Source: Dokdonella fugitiva (GTDB lineage: Bacteria; Pseudomonadota; Gammaproteobacteria; Xanthomonadales; Rhodanobacteraceae). From it: a stretch of DNA of 64,000 bases. A program made the translations under genes and the position numbers. How positions within the stretch are numbered: the first letter of the stretch is position 1; each line of letters opens with the position of its first letter. The stretch is from assembly GCF_014138265.1 (NCBI RefSeq), contig NZ_JACGXL010000002.1, positions 496,001 to 560,000 of the forward strand, given 5' to 3'. The notes under the pieces were generated by a model. That model was not told the origin of the DNA and ran no database searches. It saw nothing but the letters and a program-made list of their open reading frames with translations. Positions 50,646 through 60,157 of this stretch are shown here, in pieces.

Positions 50646-53222
50646 TCATGTCCCGCGCGGCTTCGCGCGATGCGTCGGCACCGCCGTCCACGGATCGTCC
50701 GGCCACGGATGTTTCGGGTAGCGGCCCTTGAGTTCCTTCTTCACTTCCGGATACGTGCGTTCCCAGAAGCTGCGCAGGTCCTGCGTGACCTGCACGGGTT
50801 TGCCGCCGGGCGAGAGCAGGTGCAGCGTGAGCGGTACGCGGCCGCCGGCGATGCGCGGCGTGTCGGCGAGGCCGAACAGTTCCTGCAGCTTCACCGCGAG
50901 CACGGGGGGTGCGTCGTCGGCATAGGCGATGCGGCGTTCCATGCCGCTCGGCACGCGCAGCGACACCGGTGCCTGTTCGTCGAGCGCGCGACGCTGTGCG
51001 AAGTCGATGCGCGCCGCGAGCGCTTCGGCCAGTTGCGCCGCCTGCAGCGCATCGAGGCGGCGCTTGCCGGTGAGGTAGGGCGCGAGCCAGTCGTCGAGCG
51101 AGGCGAGCAGGGCAGCGTCGGAGAAGTCGGGCAGGCCGAGTTCGGGGCACCAGCCGCGCAGCGCATTCACGCGCAGACGCAGTTCGCGCGCGTGATCGCT
51201 CCACGGCAACGCATCGAGGCCGAGTTCGCGCACCGCGGCGAGCAGCGCGGGCACCGCGTCCTCGGGGCGCGTGGGCACGCTGCGGCGTTCGAGCACGATC
51301 GCGTCGAAGCGGCGCTGCTCGAATGCGTCGACCGCGCGCGTGTCGCGGTTCCAGCGCACGCTGCGCTCGCGCACGAGGCGCGTCGCGAAGTCGCGTTCGA
51401 TCAGCGCCGGATCGAACGGCGCGGCGGCGTAGACGAGGCTGTCGCGATCTTCCTGTCGCAGGTCGACGACGACGAGCCACGGCTCGCCGTACAGCGCGCT
51501 GTCGTCGGCAAGGCGCGCGCCGCGGCCGTTGGCGAGCGTGTAGCGGCGCGGGTTGGCCCCATCCTGCTTCGCGATGCGATCGGGGAATGCGTGCACGAGC
51601 ACGTCGCCGACCGCCGTCGCCGCCGAACCTGCCGTCGTGGGAGCGGCGGAAGCCGCGATGCCCCTGATGGCGGTGGACATCGCAAGTGCATCGCGGCTTC
51701 CGCCGCTCCCACAGCGGCGCCGCCACGCATCCGCTGCCTGGACGATCGCCGCAAGCGACTTCGGCTCGGCGCCGACTTCGCGCACGCGCGCTCCCTCGCG
51801 TGCGCGCGATGCCTGCAATGCGGCGACGCGCACGCGGAAATCGTCATTGCGGCCGGCGTCGCCGCGCAGCGGATTGCGTGCCTCGACGAGCGCGACGACG
51901 TCGCAGGCGAACGCGGCGTGCGTCGTGTCGGCGCGCAGCACTGCGGCACCGAGGCGTGGCGTCGCGCCGAGCGCGAGCATGCGCCGGCCGAGCGGCGCGA
52001 TGCGGTCGTCGGCGTCGAGCGCGCCGAGCCGGCGCAGCAGTTCGCGTGCCTGCGCGAGCGCGCCCGCGGGCGGTGCATCGAGCCAGCGCAGCGCGTCGGT
52101 GCCCCAGGCCGCGAGTTCGAGTGCGAGCTGCGACAGTTCGACCTGCGCGATCTCGGGCGTGCGTTCGGCGTCGAGCCGGCGGCTCTGCGGCCAAAGGCGA
52201 TACGCGTTGCCGGGACCGAGGCGGCCGGCACGGCCGGCGCGCTGGTCGGCCGAGGCCTGCGAGATCGCACCGGTGTCGAGCCGGGTGAAGCCGCTGTTCG
52301 GATCGAAGCGTGGTTCGCGCGCCAGACCGAGGTCGACGACCGCGCGCACGCCGGGCAGGGTCAGGCTCGATTCGGCGACATTCGTCGCGAGCACGACGCG
52401 ACGCCGTCCCGCCGCCGCGGGCGCGAGCGCCGCGTGCTGCTCGGCGAGGGCGAGGTCGCCGTGCAGCGGCAGCACGTCGAGCGCGTCGCCGAGGTCGGCG
52501 AGCGTCGCGCGCACGCGCTCGATCTCGCGCTTGCCGGGCAGGAACACGAGCACGTCGCCGTCGGCTTCGGCGAGCGCGGTTTCGATCACGCGGCGCACGC
52601 CGAACGGCCAGCCGCGTTCGGGCCACGCTTCTCCCGTGCGCGCGGGTGGGTGCAGGATGCGCACCGGGTGGCTGCGCCCTTCGCTGGCGATGCGCGGCGC
52701 ATCGAACCAAGCTGCGACGCGTTCGCCGTCGAGCGTCGCCGACATGACCACGAGGCGCAGGTCGGGACGCAGGTTCGCCTGCACGTCGAGCGCGAGTGCG
52801 GCGCCGAGGTCGCCGTGCAGGTGGCGTTCGTGGAATTCGTCGAACAGGATCGCGCCGACGCCGGACAGTTCCGGGTCGTCCTGGATCATGCGCGTGAGGA
52901 TGCCTTCGGTGACGACTTCGATGCGCGTCGCGGCCGACACGCGGCTCTCGAAGCGGATGCGGTAGCCGACGCTCTCGCCGACGCGTTCGCCGGCCTGCGC
53001 GGCCATGAACTCCGCCGCGGCGCGCGCGGCGATGCGGCGCGGCTCGAGCAGCAGCACCTTGCGGCCGGCGAGCCAGTCCGCGCCGAGCAGCGCGGGCGGC
53101 ACGCGCGTCGTCTTGCCCGCGCCCGGCGGTGCTTCGAGCACGAGGCGCGTGCCCGCGGCCAGCGCGCGCTGCAGGTCGGCGAGGATCGCATCGACGGGGA
53201 ATCGCGCGGGGTCGTCACGCAT
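50646..53222 (-). CDS. hrpB: ATP-dependent RNA helicase HrpB
   Basis: An 858-residue DEAH-family helicase. Motif I PGAGKTT (33-39), motif II DEFH (in LFDEFHERHLHG, about 127-130), motif III SAT, motif VI QRAGRAGR (about 327-334), then the HrpB-specific C-terminal domain ending near PWPDDPWTAVPTHRAKPRGT. E. coli HrpB is non-essential and of unclear role in RNA metabolism. Unusual: residues about 504-528 are encoded by a REP palindrome inserted in frame (51637-51712), giving a low-complexity Arg/Gly/Ser/Ala loop between conserved segments. No frameshift results, so the gene should still work. Confidence 0.93.
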   Translation of the reverse strand: MRDDPARFPVDAILADLQRALAAGTRLVLEAPPGAGKTTRVPPALLGADWLAGRKVLLLEPRRIAARAAAEFMAAQAGERVGESVGYRIRFESRVSAATRIEVVTEGILTRMIQDDPELSGVGAILFDEFHERHLHGDLGAALALDVQANLRPDLRLVVMSATLDGERVAAWFDAPRIASEGRSHPVRILHPPARTGEAWPERGWPFGVRRVIETALAEADGDVLVFLPGKREIERVRATLADLGDALDVLPLHGDLALAEQHAALAPAAAGRRRVVLATNVAESSLTLPGVRAVVDLGLAREPRFDPNSGFTRLDTGAISQASADQRAGRAGRLGPGNAYRLWPQSRRLDAERTPEIAQVELSQLALELAAWGTDALRWLDAPPAGALAQARELLRRLGALDADDRIAPLGRRMLALGATPRLGAAVLRADTTHAAFACDVVALVEARNPLRGDAGRNDDFRVRVAALQASRAREGARVREVGAEPKSLAAIVQAADAWRRRCGSGGSRDALAMSTAIRGIAASAAPTTAGSAATAVGDVLVHAFPDRIAKQDGANPRRYTLANGRGARLADDSALYGEPWLVVVDLRQEDRDSLVYAAAPFDPALIERDFATRLVRERSVRWNRDTRAVDAFEQRRFDAIVLERRSVPTRPEDAVPALLAAVRELGLDALPWSDHARELRLRVNALRGWCPELGLPDFSDAALLASLDDWLAPYLTGKRRLDALQAAQLAEALAARIDFAQRRALDEQAPVSLRVPSGMERRIAYADDAPPVLAVKLQELFGLADTPRIAGGRVPLTLHLLSPGGKPVQVTQDLRSFWERTYPEVKKELKGRYPKHPWPDDPWTAVPTHRAKPRGT
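51637..51712. repeat. REP palindrome inside hrpB
   Basis: Arms GTGGGAGCGGCGGAAGCCGC... (51637-51660) and ...GCGGCTTCCGCCGCTCCCAC (51689-51712) are perfect inverted copies about 24 bases long, with a 28-base spacer. The same element is intergenic at 60063-60141 and, degenerate, at 44838-44913. Confidence 0.92.
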
Positions 53223-53245
53223 GCGGGGTCATCGGGCCGGCCCCC

Positions 53246-53277
53246 GGAAAAAACGATCCCGCCGTGCGGCGGGATCG
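53246..53277 (-). terminator. Rho-independent terminator
   Basis: Stem CGATCCCGCC-GTGC-GGCGGGATCG (53254-53277); on the minus strand it is followed by TTTTTTCC. It lies 21 bases after the secreted protein gene ending at 53299 and upstream of hrpB, which begins at 53222. Confidence 0.88.
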
Positions 53278-53298
53278 TCGGTGCTGCAGTGGGCGCTG

Positions 53299-54510
53299 TT
53301 ATTCGCAGGCGAGTGCATTGATGTCCGCGACGCGCGTCCAGATGCGCGAGCCGCTGCCGCCCGGGCCGTTGTCGCCGGTACCGGTATGGCCGTTGAAACT
53401 GAAGGACATGTGCATGCAGTCCGGGAACGACACCGACAGGGTGCCCCAGTTGGCGAGGGTCACGGTCGAGCCGAAATCGCCGGCGAAACCGCCGCCGCTC
53501 GTGTAGTAGACCGGCACGTTGGTGAGGTCGGTCTGGAAGTGCGGCATCGTGCCCTGGATGATCAGCCAGTACGGCAGGCCGAGCTGGTCGTACGTGTACC
53601 AGGCCGCGAAGAACGTGCGCGACGCCGTGCCGTTGTCGATGATCTGCGTGAGCATGCCCTCGCCGTTGTGCGCTGGGTCGTACCACGAGGCGCTCGAATA
53701 GCCGTCGATCGGCAGCGGTTCGAACGCGGCCGGGTACGCCGACTGGGTCGGCACGTAGTCGGCGATGGTGAACTCAGCCGGCGACACGTTGCCCGCGTAC
53801 GGATGCACGCGCAGCTTGAACGCGTAGTTGTACATGTGCAGGTAGTCGGCGCCGAAGTTGTAGTTCTCCAGCACGAACGTCGTGCTCGAGAACACCGGCG
53901 TATCGAACATGTAGTCGGCGACGAACGTGTTCGGCTCGGTGGAGGCACGCACGAAGCTCGCGGCGTCGTTGTAGTCGATGCTGCCTTGGGTGACCTGCAG
54001 CGCGGGGAACGTCGGGAAGTAATCCGTGTGGCCTTCGTTGGCGGTGTCACGGTCGATGCGCATCAGCGTGATGGCGTTGTAGCCACCGTCGCTGTTGTAC
54101 GGGGTCTCGTTGCCGGAGCTGCTGCACGGTACGCGCCAGACCGAGATCGTGACGGTTTCCGGATTGAGCGCGTTGCCCGCGCTCGAGCGCGTGTAGAGCG
54201 GCAACCGCGCGGTCGACACCACGCCGCTGGCCTTGTCCGGCAACGGCCAGGCCGCGCAGCTCGGCGGGTAGGCGCGGTACTCGTTCGCGAGCGGCGTGCC
54301 CGGGAACACGTTGTTGCCCATCGCCTTGCTGCGCTTGGCGGAGCCGGTGCCCGCCGCGCGGGCACCCTGGGCGAGGGTCGCGCGCACGTTCTCGACGGCG
54401 GCCTCGTGGGCGGCTTGCGCATCCGCCGGCGCCGCGGCCGGGGCTGCGAACGCGTGCGCGGTAACGATGCCTGCGGTCAGGGTGAGCATCAGGCGGAGCG
54501 GGCTTTTCAT
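53299..54510 (-). CDS. Secreted protein, paralogue of 55490-56677
   Basis: Encodes 403 residues with a signal peptide (about 1-22). A conserved block follows (PGTPLANEYRAYPPSCAA, about 70-87; VTISVWRVPCSSSGNETPYN; ITLMRIDRDT), then a C-terminal module (about 275-403) with ASWYDPAHNGEGMLTQII, FFAAWYTYDQLGLPYWLI and a closing CMHMSFSFNG-----G-G. That module occurs in many secreted proteins of Xanthomonadales; I know of no assigned function. It ends ALACE. The start at 54510 gives a clean signal peptide. A strong terminator follows. Confidence 0.78.
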   Translation of the reverse strand: MKSPLRLMLTLTAGIVTAHAFAAPAAAPADAQAAHEAAVENVRATLAQGARAAGTGSAKRSKAMGNNVFPGTPLANEYRAYPPSCAAWPLPDKASGVVSTARLPLYTRSSAGNALNPETVTISVWRVPCSSSGNETPYNSDGGYNAITLMRIDRDTANEGHTDYFPTFPALQVTQGSIDYNDAASFVRASTEPNTFVADYMFDTPVFSSTTFVLENYNFGADYLHMYNYAFKLRVHPYAGNVSPAEFTIADYVPTQSAYPAAFEPLPIDGYSSASWYDPAHNGEGMLTQIIDNGTASRTFFAAWYTYDQLGLPYWLIIQGTMPHFQTDLTNVPVYYTSGGGFAGDFGSTVTLANWGTLSVSFPDCMHMSFSFNGHTGTGDNGPGGSGSRIWTRVADINALACE

Positions 54511-54644
54511 TGGTAGTTCCCCAAGTTGGACCGCGCGAGCTTCCCCGGGCGGCAATGAATTCGCGGTGAACCGCGCCGGATGCGAGCCCGACGCAGAGTG
54601 CGCATAATCGCGCGTTTGCATGGCCGGATGAAGAGCCACCCGAG

Positions 54645-55451
54645 ATGAAGGATACCGACCTGGCGCTGGTCGACATCGGCGCGAACCTCACGCACGAGTC
54701 GTTCCGCCCGGATTTCGACGCCGTGCTCGACCGCGCGCGTGCGCACGGCGTGGCCGCGATCGTCGTCACCGGCGCGAGCGCCGGCGGCAGCCGCGCCGCG
54801 CATGCGCTCGCGCAGGCCCATCCGGGCTTCCTGCACGCGACCGCGGGCGTGCACCCGCACCACGCACACGAATACGATGACGCCACGGACGAGTTGCTGC
54901 GCGACCTCGTCGCGACGCCCGACGTGAAGGCGGTCGGCGAGACCGGCCTCGACTACTACCGCAACTACTCGCCGCACGCGGCGCAGATCGCCGCGTTCGA
55001 GCGCCAGCTCGCGATCGCAGCCGACAGCGGCAAGCCGCTGTTCCTGCACCAGCGCGACGCGCACGCGGACTTCATCGCCTGCCTCGACGCCGTGCGCGGG
55101 CGTGTCGGCCGTGCGGTCGTGCACTGCTTCACCGGCGAGCGCGCCGAACTCGTCGACTACCTCGACCGCGACTGCTACATCGGCATCACCGGCTGGATCT
55201 GCGACGAACGCCGCGGCGAGCACCTGCGCGAGCTCGCGCGCCTCGTGCCGGCCGATCGGCTCATGATCGAGACCGACGCGCCGTACCTGCTGCCGCGCGA
55301 CCTGCGCCCGAAGCCGTCGCATCGCCGCAACGAGCCGATGTACCTCGCGCACGTGTGCGCGGCCGTCGCGCGCGCGCGCGGCGAGGACGTGGCCACGACC
55401 GCGGCGATCACGAGCGCGACCGCGCGCGCGTTCTTCGGTCTCGCCGCTTAG
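54645..55451 (+). CDS. tatD: TatD family metal-dependent hydrolase
   Basis: A 268-residue TIM-barrel metallohydrolase that aligns with E. coli TatD throughout: DIGANLT near residue 10, TAGVHPHHAHEYD (about 66-78), GETGLDYYRNYSP (about 97-109), LHQRDAH, HCFTG, the long GITGWICDERRGEHLREL stretch and IETDAPYLLPRDL. TatD acts as a magnesium-dependent 3'-5' exonuclease/DNA-repair enzyme. No tat translocase genes are nearby. Divergent from the secreted protein at 54510 with 134 bases between; only a weak ribosome binding site is visible. Confidence 0.93.
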   Translation: MKDTDLALVDIGANLTHESFRPDFDAVLDRARAHGVAAIVVTGASAGGSRAAHALAQAHPGFLHATAGVHPHHAHEYDDATDELLRDLVATPDVKAVGETGLDYYRNYSPHAAQIAAFERQLAIAADSGKPLFLHQRDAHADFIACLDAVRGRVGRAVVHCFTGERAELVDYLDRDCYIGITGWICDERRGEHLRELARLVPADRLMIETDAPYLLPRDLRPKPSHRRNEPMYLAHVCAAVARARGEDVATTAAITSATARAFFGLAA

Positions 55452-55489
55452 CGGCGAACGCGCCACGTGCGCGCTCACCGCCGTGCACG

Positions 55490-56677
55490 TCATTCGCAGA
55501 CGAGGCCGTTCGGCGCGAACAGGCGCTCGTAGGCGACCGGTCCGTCGAGCAGCGGTATCGGCGCGGCGACGTCGTCGCGCGCCGCATAGTCGAGCGAAAT
55601 GTGGTTGCAGTCGGTGATCGACACCGTCACCTGGCCCCACGGCACGTGCACGAGGTCCGGACCGAGGTAGATCAGGTCGACGGTGACGCTGGTCTGGCCG
55701 GGCGTGAACGCCGCATTGCCGACCAGCCACAACGGGTCGCCGTTGTCGTCGGCGAGCAGCACGTCGAGCACGAGCTGGCGCACGGTCGAACCGTCGCCCT
55801 GACGCTGTTCGGTCATCTGCACGAGCAGGCTCTGGTTCTGCGCGTAGTTGATCCACTGCGCCGCGACGTAGCCGTCGAACGGGCGCGGCGTGGTGACGAC
55901 GCCCTGCGCCGCGGCGTACGCGGGCACGGCGATGTCGACCGGCTGCACCGTGCCCGGCACGTTCGGGTCGACGCGCAGGGTGAAGGCGTCGCCGTAGGTG
56001 AAGAAGCCCGCGTCCGCATCCGGGAAGTTCTCCAGCACGAAGGTCGTGCTGTCGATGATCGCGTTGTCGTAGTTCGCGCTCTCGCGCACCGTGTTCGGCT
56101 CGCTGGCGATGCGCGGAAAGCTCTTCGGATTGCGCGCGGTCGCGCTGCCCGAGGTGATCGTGAAATCGATCGAGCCCTGCTTCACCTGCAGGATCGGGAA
56201 GGTCGGGTAGATGTCGTCGTGGCCTTCGCGATCGGTCGCGCGGTCGATGCGCACGAGCGTGATCGAATTGGGCAGGCCTTCGCTGTTGTAGGGCGTCGCC
56301 GCGCCGCTGCTGCTGCACGGCAGGCGCCAGACGCTGACCGTCACGTTCTCGAGGTAGCCGTGGTTGAGATCGGACGGCTTGCGCGCCCAGAACGGCATGT
56401 TGGTCGAATACACCGGCGCGACCGGCTTGTCCGGCAGCGGATCGGCGGCGCAGCTCGGCGGATAGGCGCGATAGCGGTTCGCGAGCGGCGTGCCCGGCGA
56501 CGTATGCGTGCCCTCGACTTTCGCAATCGCGCGGCGAACGCTGCCGACGCGCGGCGCGGCCGCTGCGCGTGCCGCAACGACGTCGGCTGGAAGCGGCTGG
56601 TCGGCGGTCGCGGCGAAGGCCGCTACCGCAGTGAGGCCCGCCAGCAGCGCGAGCGAGGCGAGTGTCGTCTTGTTCAT
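55490..56677 (-). CDS. Secreted protein, paralogue of 53299-54510
   Basis: Encodes 395 residues with a signal peptide (about 1-23). It shares with its paralogue the block PGTPLANRYRAYPPSCAA-PLPDK (about 63-84), VTVSVWRLPCSSSG-ATPYNS and ITLVRIDRATDREGHDD, and a related C-terminal module (QWINYAQNQSLLVQM, GDPLWLVG, CNHISLDY) ending NGLVCE. Two conserved cysteines near residues 76 and 122 may form a disulfide. GGGAGA precedes the ATG at 56677. Convergent with tatD. Function unknown; probably extracellular or surface. Confidence 0.78.
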   Translation of the reverse strand: MNKTTLASLALLAGLTAVAAFAATADQPLPADVVAARAAAAPRVGSVRRAIAKVEGTHTSPGTPLANRYRAYPPSCAADPLPDKPVAPVYSTNMPFWARKPSDLNHGYLENVTVSVWRLPCSSSGAATPYNSEGLPNSITLVRIDRATDREGHDDIYPTFPILQVKQGSIDFTITSGSATARNPKSFPRIASEPNTVRESANYDNAIIDSTTFVLENFPDADAGFFTYGDAFTLRVDPNVPGTVQPVDIAVPAYAAAQGVVTTPRPFDGYVAAQWINYAQNQSLLVQMTEQRQGDGSTVRQLVLDVLLADDNGDPLWLVGNAAFTPGQTSVTVDLIYLGPDLVHVPWGQVTVSITDCNHISLDYAARDDVAAPIPLLDGPVAYERLFAPNGLVCE

Positions 56678-56861
56678 TCGTTCTCCCAGGATTTGCGGAT
56701 CGCAGGCGATCGTCGGCGGCGCATCTTCGCACGCCTGCCGGTGCCACCAACGCACGGCCCGCGCGGGCGGCATGCACGCGCGGCGCCTAGTGGACGCGCG
56801 GGCGCGCGCAATCGTCGCAGCGGGCGCTCGCCGGTCGTGTCGCTCGCCGGCGCGTCGCGTC

Positions 56862-59111
56862 CTAGCGCGTGGCGTCGCGTCCCGCTGCGCGCGAGGGCGG
56901 CGCATCCGGCCGCGCGTGCGGCGAATGCGCACGCACCGGCGACGCCGAACCGTCGGCGACCGCGGCGAGACCGACGCGCATGACACCGTCGACCGCGCCG
57001 AATTCACCGCCGACGTAGATGCCGTCGGGCGCGCGGACGATCGCATGGATCACCGTGCCGTCGACGACGGCAATCGGCACCGTTTCCGAGCCGTCGACGC
57101 GTGATCGTCCGACCAGGCTAGACGTTCCAACGTACGGAAAGTCGCTGTAGCGGCTGCCGCCGACGACGACGACACCGGCGTCGATGAGCAGCGCCGAAGC
57201 GGCCGGATGCTCGCCCCGGACCGCGGTCGCCGCGTTCCATGGCGCGTCGGGTTCACCTGCGGTCGTGAAGGCGAGTACGTCATTGGTCGCGTCGCCGGTG
57301 AGGAACTGGCCGCCGACGTACAGCATTCCCTCGGGGGCGAGCGCCAAGGCGCTGGGCATGCCCGGCAAGGGCTGCCTCCAGCGCAGGCTGCCGCTCGCGT
57401 TCGAGAACCGCGCCAGCGAGTTGCCGCCGCCCAGGGGCAGCGCGTACGAGCCATATCCGTCCGCGAGGTAGAGCGCGTCCTCGGCGTCGTCGACGACGAT
57501 CGCGTTCACCGGGAACATCGACGTGCCCCAGGCAGGGAGCACGCTCGCATCGCGCAGCGACAGGCGCGCGAAATGCTCGCGCGCGAGGTCGGCGACATGC
57601 GCGAAGTAGCCGCCCACGTAGAGCGCGCCGTGCGTGTCCGGCGCGAGCGCGTGGACCCAGCCGTCGACGACGACGTTCCAGCCGGGGTCGATCGCGCCCG
57701 CATCGCCGTCGATGCGTACGATCATCGACGCCGTCTGGTACGACGGCGCGGTCGATTCACCGCTGGCGTACACCTCGCCCTGCGCGCCGATCGCGATGGC
57801 ATCGACGCTCAGCAGCTCGGTCGACGGATGCCACGTCGGGTCGAGTCGACCCTCCGGATCCAAACGCAGCAGGTTGTCGCGCATCGTCGTGCCGGCGACG
57901 TCGAAGTGGCCGCCGATGATCTTGCTTCCGTCGGGTTCGACGGCGATCGCATGGACGGCGCCGGGCTTCGCCGCATCCGCGCTGGCGAGGAAATGCCCGT
58001 CCACGCCGTCGAGGCGGGCCAGGGCGAGACGCGACGGAAGTCCCCACCCGCTCGCGTAGACGGAACCGCCGGCAGCCGGCGCGAGCACCCTCACGCCCTC
58101 GGCCGGCGTTCGCCATGCCGGATCACCGGTGCGCGCGGACCAGCGCGCGAGCTGCGGCTCGACGGTGCTGTTTCCGCCGAGCGCCGCGAAGACGGCATCA
58201 CCGTCGACGGCGAGCGCGGTCACCGGTGCGGAGCAGGGTGGATTCCACGCCGGATCGAGCGCGCCGGTGCTGCCGGAGATGCGTGCGACGTAGCGTGGCG
58301 CTGCACCGTTCTCCGCAGGGAAACCGAACACGGAGGACGCCATGTAGAGGGAGCCGTCCGCGCCGACGGCCGTTGCGTGGGGCAAATCGTCGAATGCAGG
58401 TCGCCAACCGGCGACGTCGTCGCCGTGGCCGGTCTCGGTGACCTTGTGCACGGCGACTTCGCCGTAGGACGCGCCGCCGACCACGTACAGGAAGCCTCGC
58501 GTATCGGACATGATCGCGTGCACGCTGCTGCGAAGCGTCGGATTCCATTGCGGGTCGATGAGGCCTGCGGCGGAGATCTTCACCGCATGATGCGGGCCGA
58601 GCTGCGCAGGCCCCGCCACCTCGCCGGCCGCGAATACGTCGCCATGCAGGCCCACCGCCAAGGCGGCAAAGCCGTACGTGGCGTCGATGTTCCTGCCGGG
58701 GTTCCATGCGCGATCGACGTCGCCGTGCCGGCCGGCCGCGATGCGGGCGATATCGTGGCGTGGTTCGCCACCGACCGCGTCGAACGAACCGGCGACGTAG
58801 ACGCGTCCGCTCGCGTCGACGGCGAGGGCGCGAACCACGCCGTCGACGGACGGGTTCCAGTCCGGATCGAGCGAGCCGTCCGCACGCAGTCGCGCGAGAT
58901 GGCTGCGCTGGACGCCGTCGATCATCGAAAAGTCGCCGCCGATGACCATGGCACCGTCGGCTTGGCGCGCGATCGCATGGACGTCGCCGGCGACTCCGAG
59001 CGGAAGATCCGGCAGCGGCGATGGCGCGGTCGCGCACGCCGAAGGCGGCACCGCGCCCAGCCATCCGAGCGCCAGGCCTGCCGCGATGCGACACCATGCT
59101 GAACGATGCAC
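56862..59111 (-). CDS. Secreted delta-60-repeat protein
   Basis: Encodes 749 residues from a GTG start at 59111 with GAGGA seven bases upstream. Signal peptide about 1-25. At least ten repeats of about 50-60 residues carry the delta-60 pattern (VYVAGSFDAVGG..., IARIAA..G..D..WNP), e.g. VHAIARQADGAMVIGGDFS, LYVGGYFAHV, LYVGGQFL, IYVGGEFGAV. Such repeats fold as beta-propellers and occur in surface or extracellular proteins of unknown role. The C-terminus is an Arg/Pro/Ala-rich tail. No neighbour points to its job. Confidence 0.85.
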   Translation of the reverse strand: MHRSAWCRIAAGLALGWLGAVPPSACATAPSPLPDLPLGVAGDVHAIARQADGAMVIGGDFSMIDGVQRSHLARLRADGSLDPDWNPSVDGVVRALAVDASGRVYVAGSFDAVGGEPRHDIARIAAGRHGDVDRAWNPGRNIDATYGFAALAVGLHGDVFAAGEVAGPAQLGPHHAVKISAAGLIDPQWNPTLRSSVHAIMSDTRGFLYVVGGASYGEVAVHKVTETGHGDDVAGWRPAFDDLPHATAVGADGSLYMASSVFGFPAENGAAPRYVARISGSTGALDPAWNPPCSAPVTALAVDGDAVFAALGGNSTVEPQLARWSARTGDPAWRTPAEGVRVLAPAAGGSVYASGWGLPSRLALARLDGVDGHFLASADAAKPGAVHAIAVEPDGSKIIGGHFDVAGTTMRDNLLRLDPEGRLDPTWHPSTELLSVDAIAIGAQGEVYASGESTAPSYQTASMIVRIDGDAGAIDPGWNVVVDGWVHALAPDTHGALYVGGYFAHVADLAREHFARLSLRDASVLPAWGTSMFPVNAIVVDDAEDALYLADGYGSYALPLGGGNSLARFSNASGSLRWRQPLPGMPSALALAPEGMLYVGGQFLTGDATNDVLAFTTAGEPDAPWNAATAVRGEHPAASALLIDAGVVVVGGSRYSDFPYVGTSSLVGRSRVDGSETVPIAVVDGTVIHAIVRAPDGIYVGGEFGAVDGVMRVGLAAVADGSASPVRAHSPHARPDAPPSRAAGRDATR

Positions 59112-59238
59112 GTCGTGTCCTCGTCCGGACAACTACCTTGCGCATGATAGGCGACTCGCGCCGGCGACGGTACCTGCAGGGATTCCGCGCCCCGGGATCT
59201 CGCCGGCGTGGCGCATCGGCGCCACGCCGGTCGCAGGG

Positions 59239-59937
59239 TCACGCGCTGTCGACGAGCACGACCTCGGCGTCGGCGAGGGCGGTGACCTCGAACGCGTCGA
59301 CGTCGCGGATCGCCGCGCCGTCGCGCGCATCGACGCGCAAGCCGTCCACCTCGACGCTGCCCGCGGCGGGCACGAGATAGGCGTGGCGACCCGCGCCGAG
59401 CTCGTAGCGCACCGATTCGCCGGCTTTGAGCGTCGCGCCGAGCACGCGTGCGTCGGTGCGGATCGGCAGCGCGTCGCCGTCGCCGGCGATGCCGCTGGCG
59501 AGCGTGACGAAGCGGCCCGATCGGTCACCCTTCGGGAACGGTCGCGCGCCCCACGACGGCGAACCGCCGCGGCGCGTCGGCAGTATCCAGATCTGGAAGA
59601 TGCGCGTCGTCTCGTCCTCGAGGTTGTACTCGGCATGCTGGATGCCGCTGCCCGCGCTCATGACCTGCACGTCGCCGGCGGCGGTGCGGCCCTGGTTGCC
59701 GAGGTTGTCGCGATGGGTGATCGCGCCGTCGCGCACGTAGGTGATGATCTCCATGTCCGCGTGCGGATGCGGCGGGAAGCCGCTCTGCGCGGCGATCTCG
59801 TCGTCGTTCCACACGCGCAGGTTGCCCCAGCCCATGCGCGAGGCGTCGTGGTAGCCCGCGAACGAGAAATGGTGCTTCGCCTTGAGCCAGCCGTGGTCGG
59901 CTCCGCCGAGCTGGTTGAATGGTCTGCGTTCGATCAT
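59239..59937 (-). CDS. Pirin family protein
   Basis: A 232-residue bicupin. The N-terminal cupin has the metal-binding HPHADMEIITYV (about 57-68) and GSGIQHAEYN (about 97-106), as in quercetinase-type pirins such as E. coli YhaK/YhhW; the C-terminal cupin lacks ligands. It could oxidise flavonols or act as a redox sensor. The start at 59937 has AAGGAAA upstream and begins at the conserved MIERRPFNQLGGADHGWL. Confidence 0.92.
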   Translation of the reverse strand: MIERRPFNQLGGADHGWLKAKHHFSFAGYHDASRMGWGNLRVWNDDEIAAQSGFPPHPHADMEIITYVRDGAITHRDNLGNQGRTAAGDVQVMSAGSGIQHAEYNLEDETTRIFQIWILPTRRGGSPSWGARPFPKGDRSGRFVTLASGIAGDGDALPIRTDARVLGATLKAGESVRYELGAGRHAYLVPAAGSVEVDGLRVDARDGAAIRDVDAFEVTALADAEVVLVDSA

Positions 59938-60062
59938 CGTCGTTTCCTTCGTGCCCGCACCGGGCACCGCTGACGCCCAAGGTAGGGTGCGCGCGACGCG
60001 CGGACCAGTCGGTGCGGCGGTGACGCAGTGTTCACGGGGATGCACGCCGGCCTGCAAGCATC

Positions 60063-60141
60063 GTGGGAGCGGCGGAAGCCGCGATGCTCTTCAACCCGCA
60101 GCCCTCGGCCCTCAAGGCATCGCGGCTTCCGCCGCTCCCAC
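60063..60141. repeat. REP palindrome pair, intergenic
   Basis: Same arms as in hrpB (GTGGGAGCGGCGGAAGCC... at 60063-60086 and its inverse at 60118-60141) around a different 31-base spacer. It lies between the pirin and ABC permease genes. Confidence 0.92.
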
Positions 60142-60157
60142 AGGCGGGCTTCCGCCG

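Noticed and set aside
50646-53222. hrpB as a pseudogene because of the internal REP
   Set aside because: The frame is kept through the element and all helicase motifs on both sides are intact.
50670-53321. Plus-strand open frame of 883 codons opposite hrpB
   Set aside because: Mirror of a well-conserved helicase; its composition is that of a G+C-driven shadow frame.
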